This document shows, piece after piece, positions 9,149-18,081 of a DNA stretch of 64,000 bases (positions within the stretch are counted from its first letter, which is position 1; each line of letters begins with the position of its first letter). The stretch is from Flavobacterium sp. 270. Its GTDB lineage: Bacteria > Bacteroidota > Bacteroidia > Flavobacteriales > Flavobacteriaceae. Under the pieces are notes generated by a model. The model was not told the DNA's origin. It worked only from the letters and a program-made list of their open reading frames with translations, and did no database searches. Both the position numbers and the translations under genes were made by a program. The stretch is taken from contig NZ_SODM01000006.1 of assembly GCF_004368785.1 (NCBI RefSeq), forward strand, positions 1 through 64,000, given 5' to 3'.

Positions 9149-12100
9149 ATGCGTAAAATTTGTATTTTGTTGCTGGTTTTGTTCTGCGGTAATGTTTTAC
9201 ATTCCCAAGTAAATCCATCGGCTCAAGACACAACAAAAACAAGTTTTTCTACAGGTAAACTAGAGCTCCAAAATCCGCCAAGCATCCTTTCAGCATACAA
9301 ATACGATCCCATTACAGATCGATATATTTACACCAAATCAGTCGATGGTTTTTCGATCGATTATCCTATTATCTTAACACCACAGGAATACGAAAATTTA
9401 GTTCTGAAAGAATCAAGAAGAGATTATTTCAGAAAAAAATCAGATGCAATTGATGGTAAAAAGAAAGGAAGTGAAGCTGCAAAAAAAGATTTACTGCCTC
9501 GTTACTACATCAACTCAAGTCTTTTTGAAAGTATCTTTGGAAGCAATACAATAGATGTAAAGCCTACAGGATCAGTAGAAATGGACTTAGGAATGCGTTA
9601 TACCAAACAAGATAATCCGTCTTTTTCTCCCAGAAACAGATCCAGCTTAACCTTTGATTTTGATCAGAGAATCAGTATGAGTTTAATGGGTAAAGTAGGA
9701 ACACGTTTAGAGGTAAACGCCAATTACGATACACAATCTACATTCGCATTTCAAAATTTATTTAAGCTTGCTTATACACCTTCAGAAGATGATATTATTC
9801 AAAAAGTTGAAGTTGGTAACGTAAGTATGCCGCTAAACAGTACACTTATTCGTGGTGCTCAAAGTTTATTTGGTGTAAAAACACAACTGCAATTTGGTAA
9901 AACAACTATCACAGGTGTATTTTCAGAACAGAAGTCTCAAACCAAGAGTATAGTTGCAGAAGGTGGCGGAACCGTACAAAACTTTGATTTGTATGCTTTG
10001 GACTATGATAATGACCGACATTTCTTCTTATCACAGTATTTTAGAAATAAATACGATGCATCATTAAGAAATTATCCTTTAATAGACAGCCGTGTTCAAA
10101 TTACCAGAATAGAAGTTTGGGTAACCAATAAACAAAATCGTGTTTCTACAAACAATAATAACTTAAGAAATATTATTGCGCTTCAGGATTTAGGTGAAAG
10201 TCAGGTTACAGGTATTCCAGACAATCAAGTTGTGGTTATTAGTAATACAACAGGATTTTTTAGTAATCCGATAGATTCTCCAACAGACAATAATAATAAT
10301 AAATACGATCCGGAAGCAATAGGTAAACCAGGGTCATTTTTAAACTCTAATATTAGAGAAATTGTAACTGCAAAATCTGGATTTAATAATACGAATGTCA
10401 GCGAAGCTTCAGATTATTCTGTTCTTGAAAATGCTAGAAAGTTAACTACAAACGAATATACTTTTAATGCTCAATTAGGATACATCTCTTTGCAGCAGCG
10501 TTTGGCAAATGATGAAATTTTAGCAGTTGCTTACGAGTATACTTCTGGAGGAAAAGTGTATCAGGTTGGTGAATTTGGAAGTGACGGTGTTGATGCAACT
10601 GTAGTAACAGGAAACAACAATGCCAATCAGGCTATTATTACACAAAGTTTAGTTTTAAAAATGCTGAAAAGCAATTTGACAAATGTTCAAAATCCAGTTT
10701 GGAATTTGATGATGAAAAACGTTTATCAAATCCCGCAAGCGTATCAAATTAAACAAGACGATTTCAGATTAAATATTCTTTATACAGATCCTTCACCGAT
10801 CAATTATATTACACCAGTTACCGGAACTACATTTCCTGCAAATCCTGCGCCAGATAGTAAAGTAGATCAAACACCATTATTAAATGTCTTTAATTTAGAT
10901 CGTTTAAATTACAATAACGATCCACAAGTTGGGGGAGACGGTTTCTTCGATTACATTCCGGGTATAACTGTAGACGTTCAAAACGGGCGTGTTATATTTA
11001 CGACCAAAGAACCTTTTGGAGAACTTTTATTTAAGAAATTACAAAATACAGGATCAGCCGAAAATTACGATGATCCTAATACTTATAATCCAAACCAGCA
11101 GAAATACGTGTTTAGAAACATGTATAGAAATACACAATCTGGAGCTTTACAAGACAGTGATAAGAACAAATTCTTATTAAGAGGAAAATACAAATCATCT
11201 GGAAGTAACGGAATACCAATCGGTGCATTTAATGTGCCTCAAGGATCTGTTGTAGTAATGGCAGCCGGAAGAAGATTAGTAGAAGGAATTGATTACAGCG
11301 TAGATTATCAATTAGGGCGAGTTCAGATTCTGGATCCTTCACTACAAGCCTCAAATACACCAATTGAAGTTTCCTTAGAAAACAATTCAATTTTTGGGCA
11401 GCAGACCAGAAGATTTATGGGTTTCAATATCGAACATAAAATTTCGGATAAATTTATTGTCGGTGGTACTTATTTAAAAATGACAGAAAGACCATTTACT
11501 CAAAAATCGAGTTATGGACAGGAATCTGTAAACAATACTATTTTTGGTTTTAACGGAACGTATTCAACGGAAGTTCCATTCTTAACCAGATTGGTTAATA
11601 AATTACCAAACATCGATACAGATGTTCCTTCTAATCTTTCTATTAGAGGAGAAATTGCTTTCTTAAAACCAGATGCGCCAAAAGCAAGTGATTTTGATGG
11701 AGAAGCCACTATTTATGTTGATGATTTCGAGGGTTCGCAGACTACAATAGATATGAGATCGGCTTATGCATGGAGTTTAGCTTCTACGCCATTTTTAAAT
11801 TCTATAAATGACAATACTTTTAATGCCAATTCCAACACATTAGAATACGGTTACAAACGTGCAAAATTATCCTGGTACACTATTGATCCTGTTTTTTATT
11901 CTTCAAAACCATCAGGAATTTCCAACGATGATTTGTCATTAAATACAACAAGAAGAGTTTACAGTAGAGAACTTTATCCAAATACAGATATTGCGCAAGG
12001 TCAGATTCAGGTAATTAACACACTAGATTTAAGTTATTATCCATCAGACAGAGGGCCGTATAATAATAATCCGAATTTTAGTTCAACTAATCCAGCCAGT

Positions 12101-15100
12101 AATTTTGGAGGAATCATGCGTGCATTAAATTCAACCAATTTTGAGCAGGGAAATGTAGAATATATCCAATTCTGGGTACTTGACCCTTATGTTGGAAATG
12201 GAGAAGCACAACCAAGTAATACGGGTAAAATTTACTTCAACTTAGGGGAGCTTTCAGAAGATGTATTAAAAGACGGAAGAAAACAATACGAAAACGGATT
12301 AGGACCAGATCAGGTTTTAGTAAATCCGCAGCCGCTTTGGGGAGATGTTCCGGCATCACAATCTTTAATTTATGCGTTTGATACCAATCCCGACAATCGT
12401 AAAAATCAAGATATTGGTTTAGACGGTCTTCCAGACTCTAAAGAGGGAGCAGTTTATACAAATTATGCTGGAGAAGAAGATCCTGCTGCAGATAACTACA
12501 AGTATTATCTAAATACAGACGGAGGAGTCTTAGATCGTTATAAAAAATATAATGGAGTAGAAGGAAACTCTGCCGTAAGTGTAGATGATCCTAACAGAGG
12601 TTCTACAACGCTTCCAGACGTTGAAGATATTAATCGTGACAACACGATGAATACTATTAATGCATATTACGAATACAGCATTGATCTAAAACCGGGAATG
12701 CAGGTGGGTCAAAACTATGTTACAGATATTCGTGAAGTAAGCAATGTTGAACTGCCAAACGGAAGTTCAACAAATGCAAGATGGATTCAATTTAAAATTC
12801 CGGTTTCACAACCTCAAAATACAATTGGTAATATTACAGATTTTAGATCGATTCGTTTCATGCGTATGTTTATGACTGGTTTTAACGATCAGATGACCGT
12901 TCGTTTTGGAGCTTTGGATTTAGTAAGAGGAGAGTGGAGAAGATATACAGGAACGCTTGACGCCAACGATACAAACCCAGATGATGACGGAGTTGAGTTT
13001 GATGTAGCAGCAGTAAACATTCAGGAAAACAGTACAAAATGTCCGGTAAATTATGTAATTCCGCCGGGCGTTCAAAGAGAGCAATTGTACAATAACAATA
13101 CAATTATCAATCAAAATGAGCAGGCATTAGCAGTACGAGTAGGCGGATCAGGTTTAGAATTTAGAGATTCAAGAGCTGTCTTTAAAAACGTAAGTGTTGA
13201 TATGCGTCAGTACAAAAAATTAAAAATGTTTCTTCACGCTGAATCTTTACCTAACGAAGTTGCTTTGTTAGATGACGAAATGGTAGGATTTATTCGTTTT
13301 GGAAATGACTTTACGCAGAACTTTTACGAAGTCGAAATTCCATTAAAAGTGACAAGAACCGGAGGTTCATGTACCATTGCTGCAGATCAGGTATGGCTGG
13401 AAGATAACAATATTGATTTGGCACTTGAATTATTGACCAAAATGAAAATTCAGGCCATGAATATTGATATCAATTCAGACAGGCGCGATATAAATGGTAT
13501 TTATTATCCAGATGATGATTTGGCTTTAAGCGGTGGAGATGGCGACAGTAGATTGAGATTAGGTATAAAGGGAAATCCTAACTTTGGTCTGGTGCGAAAT
13601 TTAATGGTTGGGGTAAAAAGCAGGGCCGATCATAAAGATATAAAAGGAGAAGTTTGGTTTAATGAGCTTCGTATGTCTGATTTGGATAATAAAGGAGGTA
13701 TGGCAGCATTGTTAAATGTTGACACTAACATGGCTGATTTTGCTACAGTTTCCGCCTCTGGTAAAAAGAGTACAATTGGTTTTGGATCTTTAGAACAAGG
13801 GGCTAACGAAAGAGATCGTGAAGATATTCAGCAGTATAATATTGTTACCAATCTTAATTTAGGTAAATTATTACCGCACAAATGGGGAATCAATGTGCCT
13901 TTTAATTATGCCATTGGAGAAGAAGTTATTACGCCAGAATACGATCCTTTTAATCAAGATATAAAATTGGATCAGTTAATTAGAGAAACTACCGATCCAG
14001 CAGAAAAAGAAAATATTAGAACGCGTGCAATTGATTATACAAAAAGAAAAAGTATCAATTTTATTGGCGTTAGAAAAGACAGAGCGCCAGAGCAAAAACC
14101 GCATGTTTATGATGTAGAAAATTTTACTTTTTCTCAATCATACAATCAGGTAGAAAGACATGATTATGAAGTCGCGTCTTATGATGATGAGCAGTCTAAT
14201 TCGTCTGTTAATTATGCGTACACTTTTCAGCCAAAAGAAGTAGTTCCTTTCAAGAAGAATAAGTTCATGAAAAAGAGCGAATATTGGAAAATGCTTAGTG
14301 ATATTAATTTTAATTATTTGCCGTCGAATATATCTTTTAATACCAATATTTTAAGACAAAGCAACCGTCAGGAATACAGACAAGTTGATGTAGAAGGAAT
14401 TGGTATCGATCCTCTTTACAGACGAAATTTTGCATTTAATTATCAATATGGTTTTGGATTTAACTTAACAAAATCATTAAAATTAAATTATACAGCAGCG
14501 TCTAATAATATCGTGAGAAACTTCTTGAATGCTGATGATACGCCAAAAGAAGATTTTAATATTTGGGATGACTATTTTGATATCGGAACACCAAACCAGC
14601 ACTTACAGCAATTAGTGTTGAATTATGAAATTCCGATTAATAAAATTCCAATTTTTAGTTTTGTAAAAGCAAGTTATTCGTACACGGCTGATTATAGCTG
14701 GCAGCGTTCCTCTACGGCACTTTCACAATATGTTGAAGATGGTGTAACTTGGGATTTAGGAAATACAATTCAGAACGCAAATTCGAATACGCTGACTACA
14801 ACTTTCAATATGAATATGCTGTATAAGTATTTAGGGTTAACTCCTGGAGCAAAAACAAAAGCAAAAGGAAAGCCGGCAGCACCGCCAAAACCAGGTGAGA
14901 AAATTGTAAATACAGCAAAACCAGTTACCAGCAGTAATCCATTTTATGATGGTCTGATTGGTGTTTTAACCAGTGTAAAAAACATACAGGTTAATTACAC
15001 TGAAAACAGCGGAACAGTTTTACCTGGTTATACACCAAGTATTGGTTTCTTCGGAACATCAAAACCAACATTAGGCTTTATTTTTGGTAGTCAGGACGAT

Positions 15101-16354
15101 GTACGTTATGAAGCTGCTAAAAATGGCTGGCTGACCGATTACCAAAATTTCAATCAAAACTTTACGCAGACAGAAAATAAATTATTGAAAGTTACCGCTA
15201 ATATTGATTTGTTTCCAGATTTTAAAATCGATCTGAATATGGATCGTTCTTATTCTGAAAACTCTTCAGAGCAATATAGTGTTGATCCTGTAAGCAGTGA
15301 ATATCATGCATTATCTCCTTATACTTATGGAATGTTCTCGATTTCAACGGTGTTAATTAAAACAGCATTTTCTACGAGTAGCGCAACAGAATCTTCTGCA
15401 TTTGATGAATTTAGAAGCAATCGTTTAGTTATTGCAGATCGTTTGGCACTAGAGCGCTACGGATCTGAAGCTGCAATTCCTCGATATGGAGATGTGAATA
15501 ATCCAATTCCGGCAGAAACAGATGCTAATTATGCTTTGTATGTTGCCAATCAGGGATATCCAATAGGATATACAAAAAGTAATCAGGCTGTTTTGCTTCC
15601 TTCTTTCTTGGCAGCTTATACAGGAAGTGATGCTTCGGGTAGTTCGACAAGTATTTTTAGAAGTTTCCCTATTCCGAACTGGAGTGTTAAGTACAACGGT
15701 TTGATGCGATATAAATTTTTCAAAGATAAATTCAAGCGTTTTTCATTACAGCATAATTATAGAGCATCTTATACCATTAATCAATTTAGATCTAATTTTG
15801 ATTTTATCGAAAATCCAAACGGACAGGATGTAAACACGAATTTCTATAATAAAACGATCATGTCAAACGTCAATTTAGTAGAGCAGTTTAGTCCGCTTAT
15901 CCGAGTAGATTTTGAGTTGAAAAGTTCATTACGTTTATTGACCGAGATTAAAAAAGACAGAGCATTGTCAATGAGTTTTGATAATAACCTGCTTACAGAA
16001 GTAAAAGGTGTTGAGTATGTTGTTGGTTTAGGATATCGTTTTAAAGATGTTATTTTCTCATCAAGACTTGCAGACAACCCAACGGGAATTATTAAAAGTG
16101 ATATTAACATAAAAGCGGATTTCTCATATAGAAATAATGAGACATTAGTACGTTATTTAGATTATGATAATAATCAATTGGCTGCAGGGCAAAATATCTG
16201 GTCACTGAAACTTACTGCTGATTATTCATTTAGTAAAAACCTGACGGCAATATTTTATTACGATCATTCGTTCTCAAAAGCAGTGATTTCGACATCATTT
16301 CCTTTAACGAATATTAGATCAGGATTCACATTACGTTATAACTTCGGAAATTAA
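9149..16354 (+). CDS. sprA: T9SS translocon / gliding motility protein SprA
   Basis: 2401 residues, close to the ~2400-residue SprA proteins of gliding flavobacteria (Sov in Porphyromonas). The signal peptide is MRKICILLLVLFCGNVLHSQ. The body is a very large aromatic- and Asn-rich beta-barrel protein. SprA family N-terminal motifs recur, for example RSSLTFDFDQRISMSLMGKV with NVSMPLNSTLIRG, and the late FKMGL-like hairpins of the barrel end in NIRSGFTLRYNFGN. SprA is the outer-membrane conduit through which T9SS cargo proteins leave the periplasm, and it is required for gliding. A proline/lysine-rich stretch near bases 14850-14920 (GKPAAPPKPGEK) looks like a flexible insert. It follows ruvA by 26 bases with no promoter seen. 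No frameshift is seen over 7.2 kb. Confidence 0.97.
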   Translation: MRKICILLLVLFCGNVLHSQVNPSAQDTTKTSFSTGKLELQNPPSILSAYKYDPITDRYIYTKSVDGFSIDYPIILTPQEYENLVLKESRRDYFRKKSDAIDGKKKGSEAAKKDLLPRYYINSSLFESIFGSNTIDVKPTGSVEMDLGMRYTKQDNPSFSPRNRSSLTFDFDQRISMSLMGKVGTRLEVNANYDTQSTFAFQNLFKLAYTPSEDDIIQKVEVGNVSMPLNSTLIRGAQSLFGVKTQLQFGKTTITGVFSEQKSQTKSIVAEGGGTVQNFDLYALDYDNDRHFFLSQYFRNKYDASLRNYPLIDSRVQITRIEVWVTNKQNRVSTNNNNLRNIIALQDLGESQVTGIPDNQVVVISNTTGFFSNPIDSPTDNNNNKYDPEAIGKPGSFLNSNIREIVTAKSGFNNTNVSEASDYSVLENARKLTTNEYTFNAQLGYISLQQRLANDEILAVAYEYTSGGKVYQVGEFGSDGVDATVVTGNNNANQAIITQSLVLKMLKSNLTNVQNPVWNLMMKNVYQIPQAYQIKQDDFRLNILYTDPSPINYITPVTGTTFPANPAPDSKVDQTPLLNVFNLDRLNYNNDPQVGGDGFFDYIPGITVDVQNGRVIFTTKEPFGELLFKKLQNTGSAENYDDPNTYNPNQQKYVFRNMYRNTQSGALQDSDKNKFLLRGKYKSSGSNGIPIGAFNVPQGSVVVMAAGRRLVEGIDYSVDYQLGRVQILDPSLQASNTPIEVSLENNSIFGQQTRRFMGFNIEHKISDKFIVGGTYLKMTERPFTQKSSYGQESVNNTIFGFNGTYSTEVPFLTRLVNKLPNIDTDVPSNLSIRGEIAFLKPDAPKASDFDGEATIYVDDFEGSQTTIDMRSAYAWSLASTPFLNSINDNTFNANSNTLEYGYKRAKLSWYTIDPVFYSSKPSGISNDDLSLNTTRRVYSRELYPNTDIAQGQIQVINTLDLSYYPSDRGPYNNNPNFSSTNPASNFGGIMRALNSTNFEQGNVEYIQFWVLDPYVGNGEAQPSNTGKIYFNLGELSEDVLKDGRKQYENGLGPDQVLVNPQPLWGDVPASQSLIYAFDTNPDNRKNQDIGLDGLPDSKEGAVYTNYAGEEDPAADNYKYYLNTDGGVLDRYKKYNGVEGNSAVSVDDPNRGSTTLPDVEDINRDNTMNTINAYYEYSIDLKPGMQVGQNYVTDIREVSNVELPNGSSTNARWIQFKIPVSQPQNTIGNITDFRSIRFMRMFMTGFNDQMTVRFGALDLVRGEWRRYTGTLDANDTNPDDDGVEFDVAAVNIQENSTKCPVNYVIPPGVQREQLYNNNTIINQNEQALAVRVGGSGLEFRDSRAVFKNVSVDMRQYKKLKMFLHAESLPNEVALLDDEMVGFIRFGNDFTQNFYEVEIPLKVTRTGGSCTIAADQVWLEDNNIDLALELLTKMKIQAMNIDINSDRRDINGIYYPDDDLALSGGDGDSRLRLGIKGNPNFGLVRNLMVGVKSRADHKDIKGEVWFNELRMSDLDNKGGMAALLNVDTNMADFATVSASGKKSTIGFGSLEQGANERDREDIQQYNIVTNLNLGKLLPHKWGINVPFNYAIGEEVITPEYDPFNQDIKLDQLIRETTDPAEKENIRTRAIDYTKRKSINFIGVRKDRAPEQKPHVYDVENFTFSQSYNQVERHDYEVASYDDEQSNSSVNYAYTFQPKEVVPFKKNKFMKKSEYWKMLSDINFNYLPSNISFNTNILRQSNRQEYRQVDVEGIGIDPLYRRNFAFNYQYGFGFNLTKSLKLNYTAASNNIVRNFLNADDTPKEDFNIWDDYFDIGTPNQHLQQLVLNYEIPINKIPIFSFVKASYSYTADYSWQRSSTALSQYVEDGVTWDLGNTIQNANSNTLTTTFNMNMLYKYLGLTPGAKTKAKGKPAAPPKPGEKIVNTAKPVTSSNPFYDGLIGVLTSVKNIQVNYTENSGTVLPGYTPSIGFFGTSKPTLGFIFGSQDDVRYEAAKNGWLTDYQNFNQNFTQTENKLLKVTANIDLFPDFKIDLNMDRSYSENSSEQYSVDPVSSEYHALSPYTYGMFSISTVLIKTAFSTSSATESSAFDEFRSNRLVIADRLALERYGSEAAIPRYGDVNNPIPAETDANYALYVANQGYPIGYTKSNQAVLLPSFLAAYTGSDASGSSTSIFRSFPIPNWSVKYNGLMRYKFFKDKFKRFSLQHNYRASYTINQFRSNFDFIENPNGQDVNTNFYNKTIMSNVNLVEQFSPLIRVDFELKSSLRLLTEIKKDRALSMSFDNNLLTEVKGVEYVVGLGYRFKDVIFSSRLADNPTGIIKSDINIKADFSYRNNETLVRYLDYDNNQLAAGQNIWSLKLTADYSFSKNLTAIFYYDHSFSKAVISTSFPLTNIRSGFTLRYNFGN

Positions 16355-16391
16355 TTTTGAGTTTCTAAACTAGATTTCATTAGAAGATTAT

Positions 16392-16399
16392 TACATTTG
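16392..16399 (+). promoter_or_regulatory. -7 box (TACATTTG) upstream of gcvH
   Basis: A TAnnTTTG match 40 bases before the gcvH ATG, in the only sizeable gap between sprA and gcvH. This suggests gcvH-vanZ can be transcribed separately from sprA. Confidence 0.65.
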
Positions 16400-16439
16400 T
16401 GTCTTAAATTTTAAATTATCAATTTTCAAACATACAATT

Positions 16440-16820
16440 ATGAGCATACCAGCAAATTTAAAGTACACAAAAGATCATGAATGGGTTAGCATCGAAGGAG
16501 ATGTTGCAACCGTAGGAATTACTCATTTTGCTCAAAAAGAGTTAGGAGATATCGTGTATGTTGAAGTAGAAACTTTAGATCAGACACTTGATAAAGACGA
16601 GGTTTTTGGAACGGTTGAAGCTGTAAAAACAGTTTCGGATTTGTTCTTGCCTTTGACAGGAGAAATCATTGAATTTAATGAAAGCTTAGAAAGTGCACCG
16701 GAAACAGTTAATTCTGATCCTTACGGAGCTGGATGGATGATTAAAATAAAAATCGCTAATGCATCTGAAATAGATTCTCTATTATCTGACGAAGCTTATA
16801 AAGAACTTATCGGTGCCTAA
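16440..16820 (+). CDS. gcvH: Glycine cleavage system H protein
   Basis: 126 residues, standard GcvH length. The lipoylation site is Lys63 in TVEAVKTVSDL. Flanking family motifs are KYTKDHEWV (N-terminus), FAQKELGDIVYVE, and the C-terminal EAYKELIGA. GcvH shuttles the aminomethyl group between GcvP, GcvT and GcvL on its lipoyl arm in the cytoplasm. The other gcv genes are not in this window. Its last codons overlap the GTG start of the VanZ-family gene by 8 bases, so the two are translationally coupled. Confidence 0.96.
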   Translation: MSIPANLKYTKDHEWVSIEGDVATVGITHFAQKELGDIVYVEVETLDQTLDKDEVFGTVEAVKTVSDLFLPLTGEIIEFNESLESAPETVNSDPYGAGWMIKIKIANASEIDSLLSDEAYKELIGA

Positions 16821-17205
16821 ACTATTATTGCTTTGCTGGGCAATTATATGTTCTGGTATTATTACTTATTTTTGTTTAACAGATTCGAGTAACATTCCAG
16901 CCGTAGATTTTCCAAGCATTGATAAAATCGTACATTTTTGTTTTCATTTTGGATTTACAATTTCCTGGATTTTGTTTTTCAAAAAAGAACTAAAAGGAAT
17001 TGAAGCTAACGATTATAAAGCATACCTGATTTCGTTTATATTTTCTGTTTTTTTTGGAATTACAATCGAAATCTTACAAAGTGTTTTTACAACTACAAGA
17101 TCGGCAGATGTGACTGATGTTTTAGCCAACACAATCGGAGCTACAACGGGTGTTTTTACAGCAATAGCTTTTAAGAAGCTGATAGATAAAATTATAAAAT
17201 TATAA
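16813..17205 (+). CDS. VanZ-family small membrane protein
   Basis: 130 residues with about four hydrophobic segments (near 5-22, 38-55, 72-92, 102-120). It shows the VanZ-like signatures DKIVHFCFHFGFT near the second segment and FGITIEILQ..TTRSADVTDVLANTIGA late in the protein. The GTG start is inside the gcvH 3' end (8-base overlap). The family name comes from the teicoplanin-resistance accessory gene vanZ, but most members, including this lone copy, have no shown role in resistance. The gene ends just before a terminator. Presence beside gcvH-deoC-remB is conserved in my recollection of F. johnsoniae. Confidence 0.85.
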   Translation: MPKLLLLCWAIICSGIITYFCLTDSSNIPAVDFPSIDKIVHFCFHFGFTISWILFFKKELKGIEANDYKAYLISFIFSVFFGITIEILQSVFTTTRSADVTDVLANTIGATTGVFTAIAFKKLIDKIIKL

Positions 17206-17208
17206 ATT

Positions 17209-17229
17209 CCCACTTAGGTGGGTTTTTTT
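17209..17229 (+). terminator. Intrinsic terminator of gcvH-vanZ
   Basis: CCCAC - TTAG - GTGGG stem-loop followed by a seven-T run, starting 4 bases after the VanZ-family stop codon. Confidence 0.88.
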
Positions 17230-17264
17230 ATGGTTAAAAAAGACCAAGCATTAGTAAAGAATGC

Positions 17265-17293
17265 TTGTTTTCTGAATTTATAATGTATTTTTG
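17265..17293 (+). promoter_or_regulatory. Promoter of deoC-remB (TTG, 18-base spacer, TATTTTTG)
   Basis: -33 TTG at 17265-17267 and -7 TATTTTTG at 17286-17293. The last base of the -7 box is the G of the GTG codon that would open the longest deoC ORF, so that GTG cannot be the start; the ATG at 17320 is used instead. Confidence 0.75.
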
Positions 17294-17319
17294 TGGCAAT
17301 TCGAAGAAACTTCAAAATT

Positions 17320-18063
17320 ATGAATGTTAAGCCATACTTAGATTCAACATATTTAAAAACGGCATCTCAAGCCGGACTTTCAGAAGCAGAGAATACAATT
17401 GTAGTTAAAAATGCAATTGCGGAGGCTGTTGAGGAAGGTTTTAAGTTGATTATGATTCGGCCTGAACATGTTAGTTTAGCAAAGAAGATGATTTTGGATG
17501 CTGATTCTAATTTACTTGTTGGCACCGTGATAGATTTCCCTGAAGGAAAATCTAATTTAGAAAGTAAAATCAAAGAAGCAAACGAAGCGATCGAAAATGG
17601 TGCAGATGATTTAGATTTTGTCTGCAATTATGAAGCTTTCAAAAATGGAGACACTGCATTAATAAAACAAGAAATCTTAATCGGAACACAAATTGGCTTA
17701 GCTAATAATAAAACAGTAAAATGGATTATTGAAGTTGCAGCTTTGAGTGATAAAGAAATTATTCAGCTTTCGGCTTTGATAAAAAATGTTGTGCTGTCGA
17801 ATTTTAAAGAAGAAGATTATGCTTCTGTTTTTGTAAAATCATCTACAGGTTTTTATAAAACCCAAAATGGTCTGCCAAACGGAGCTACAATTCCTGCTAT
17901 TACAATAATGCTTGAAAATGCATCACCTTTGTCTGTAAAAGCAGCAGGCGGAGTTAGATCATACGAAGATGCCGTTGAAATGATTAATCTGGGCGTGAAG
18001 CGCATCGGAACTTCGGCAGCAAAAGCAATTGCAGGAGGAGAAAATACCACAAATCAATATTAA
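17320..18063 (+). CDS. deoC: Deoxyribose-phosphate aldolase
   Basis: 247 residues from ATG 17320 (MNVKPYLDSTYLKTASQ). The TIM-barrel aldolase has its Schiff-base lysine at about residue 173 in VFVKSSTGF and a second lysine in the VKAAGGVRSYEDA strand that tunes its pKa. VGTVIDFPEG and DDLDFVCNY are the other family motifs. It splits 2-deoxyribose-5-phosphate into glyceraldehyde-3-phosphate and acetaldehyde during nucleoside catabolism. Own promoter at 17265-17293, after a terminator. The gene is followed at 18 bases by remB, with which it is likely co-transcribed although the functions look unrelated. Confidence 0.95.
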   Translation: MNVKPYLDSTYLKTASQAGLSEAENTIVVKNAIAEAVEEGFKLIMIRPEHVSLAKKMILDADSNLLVGTVIDFPEGKSNLESKIKEANEAIENGADDLDFVCNYEAFKNGDTALIKQEILIGTQIGLANNKTVKWIIEVAALSDKEIIQLSALIKNVVLSNFKEEDYASVFVKSSTGFYKTQNGLPNGATIPAITIMLENASPLSVKAAGGVRSYEDAVEMINLGVKRIGTSAAKAIAGGENTTNQY

Positions 18064-18081
18064 ATAAAAACCAAAATCTAC

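Noticed and set aside
16813..17205. Glycopeptide-resistance gene
   Set aside because: VanZ-family proteins are common in genomes without resistance clusters, and no vanHAX-type genes are present.
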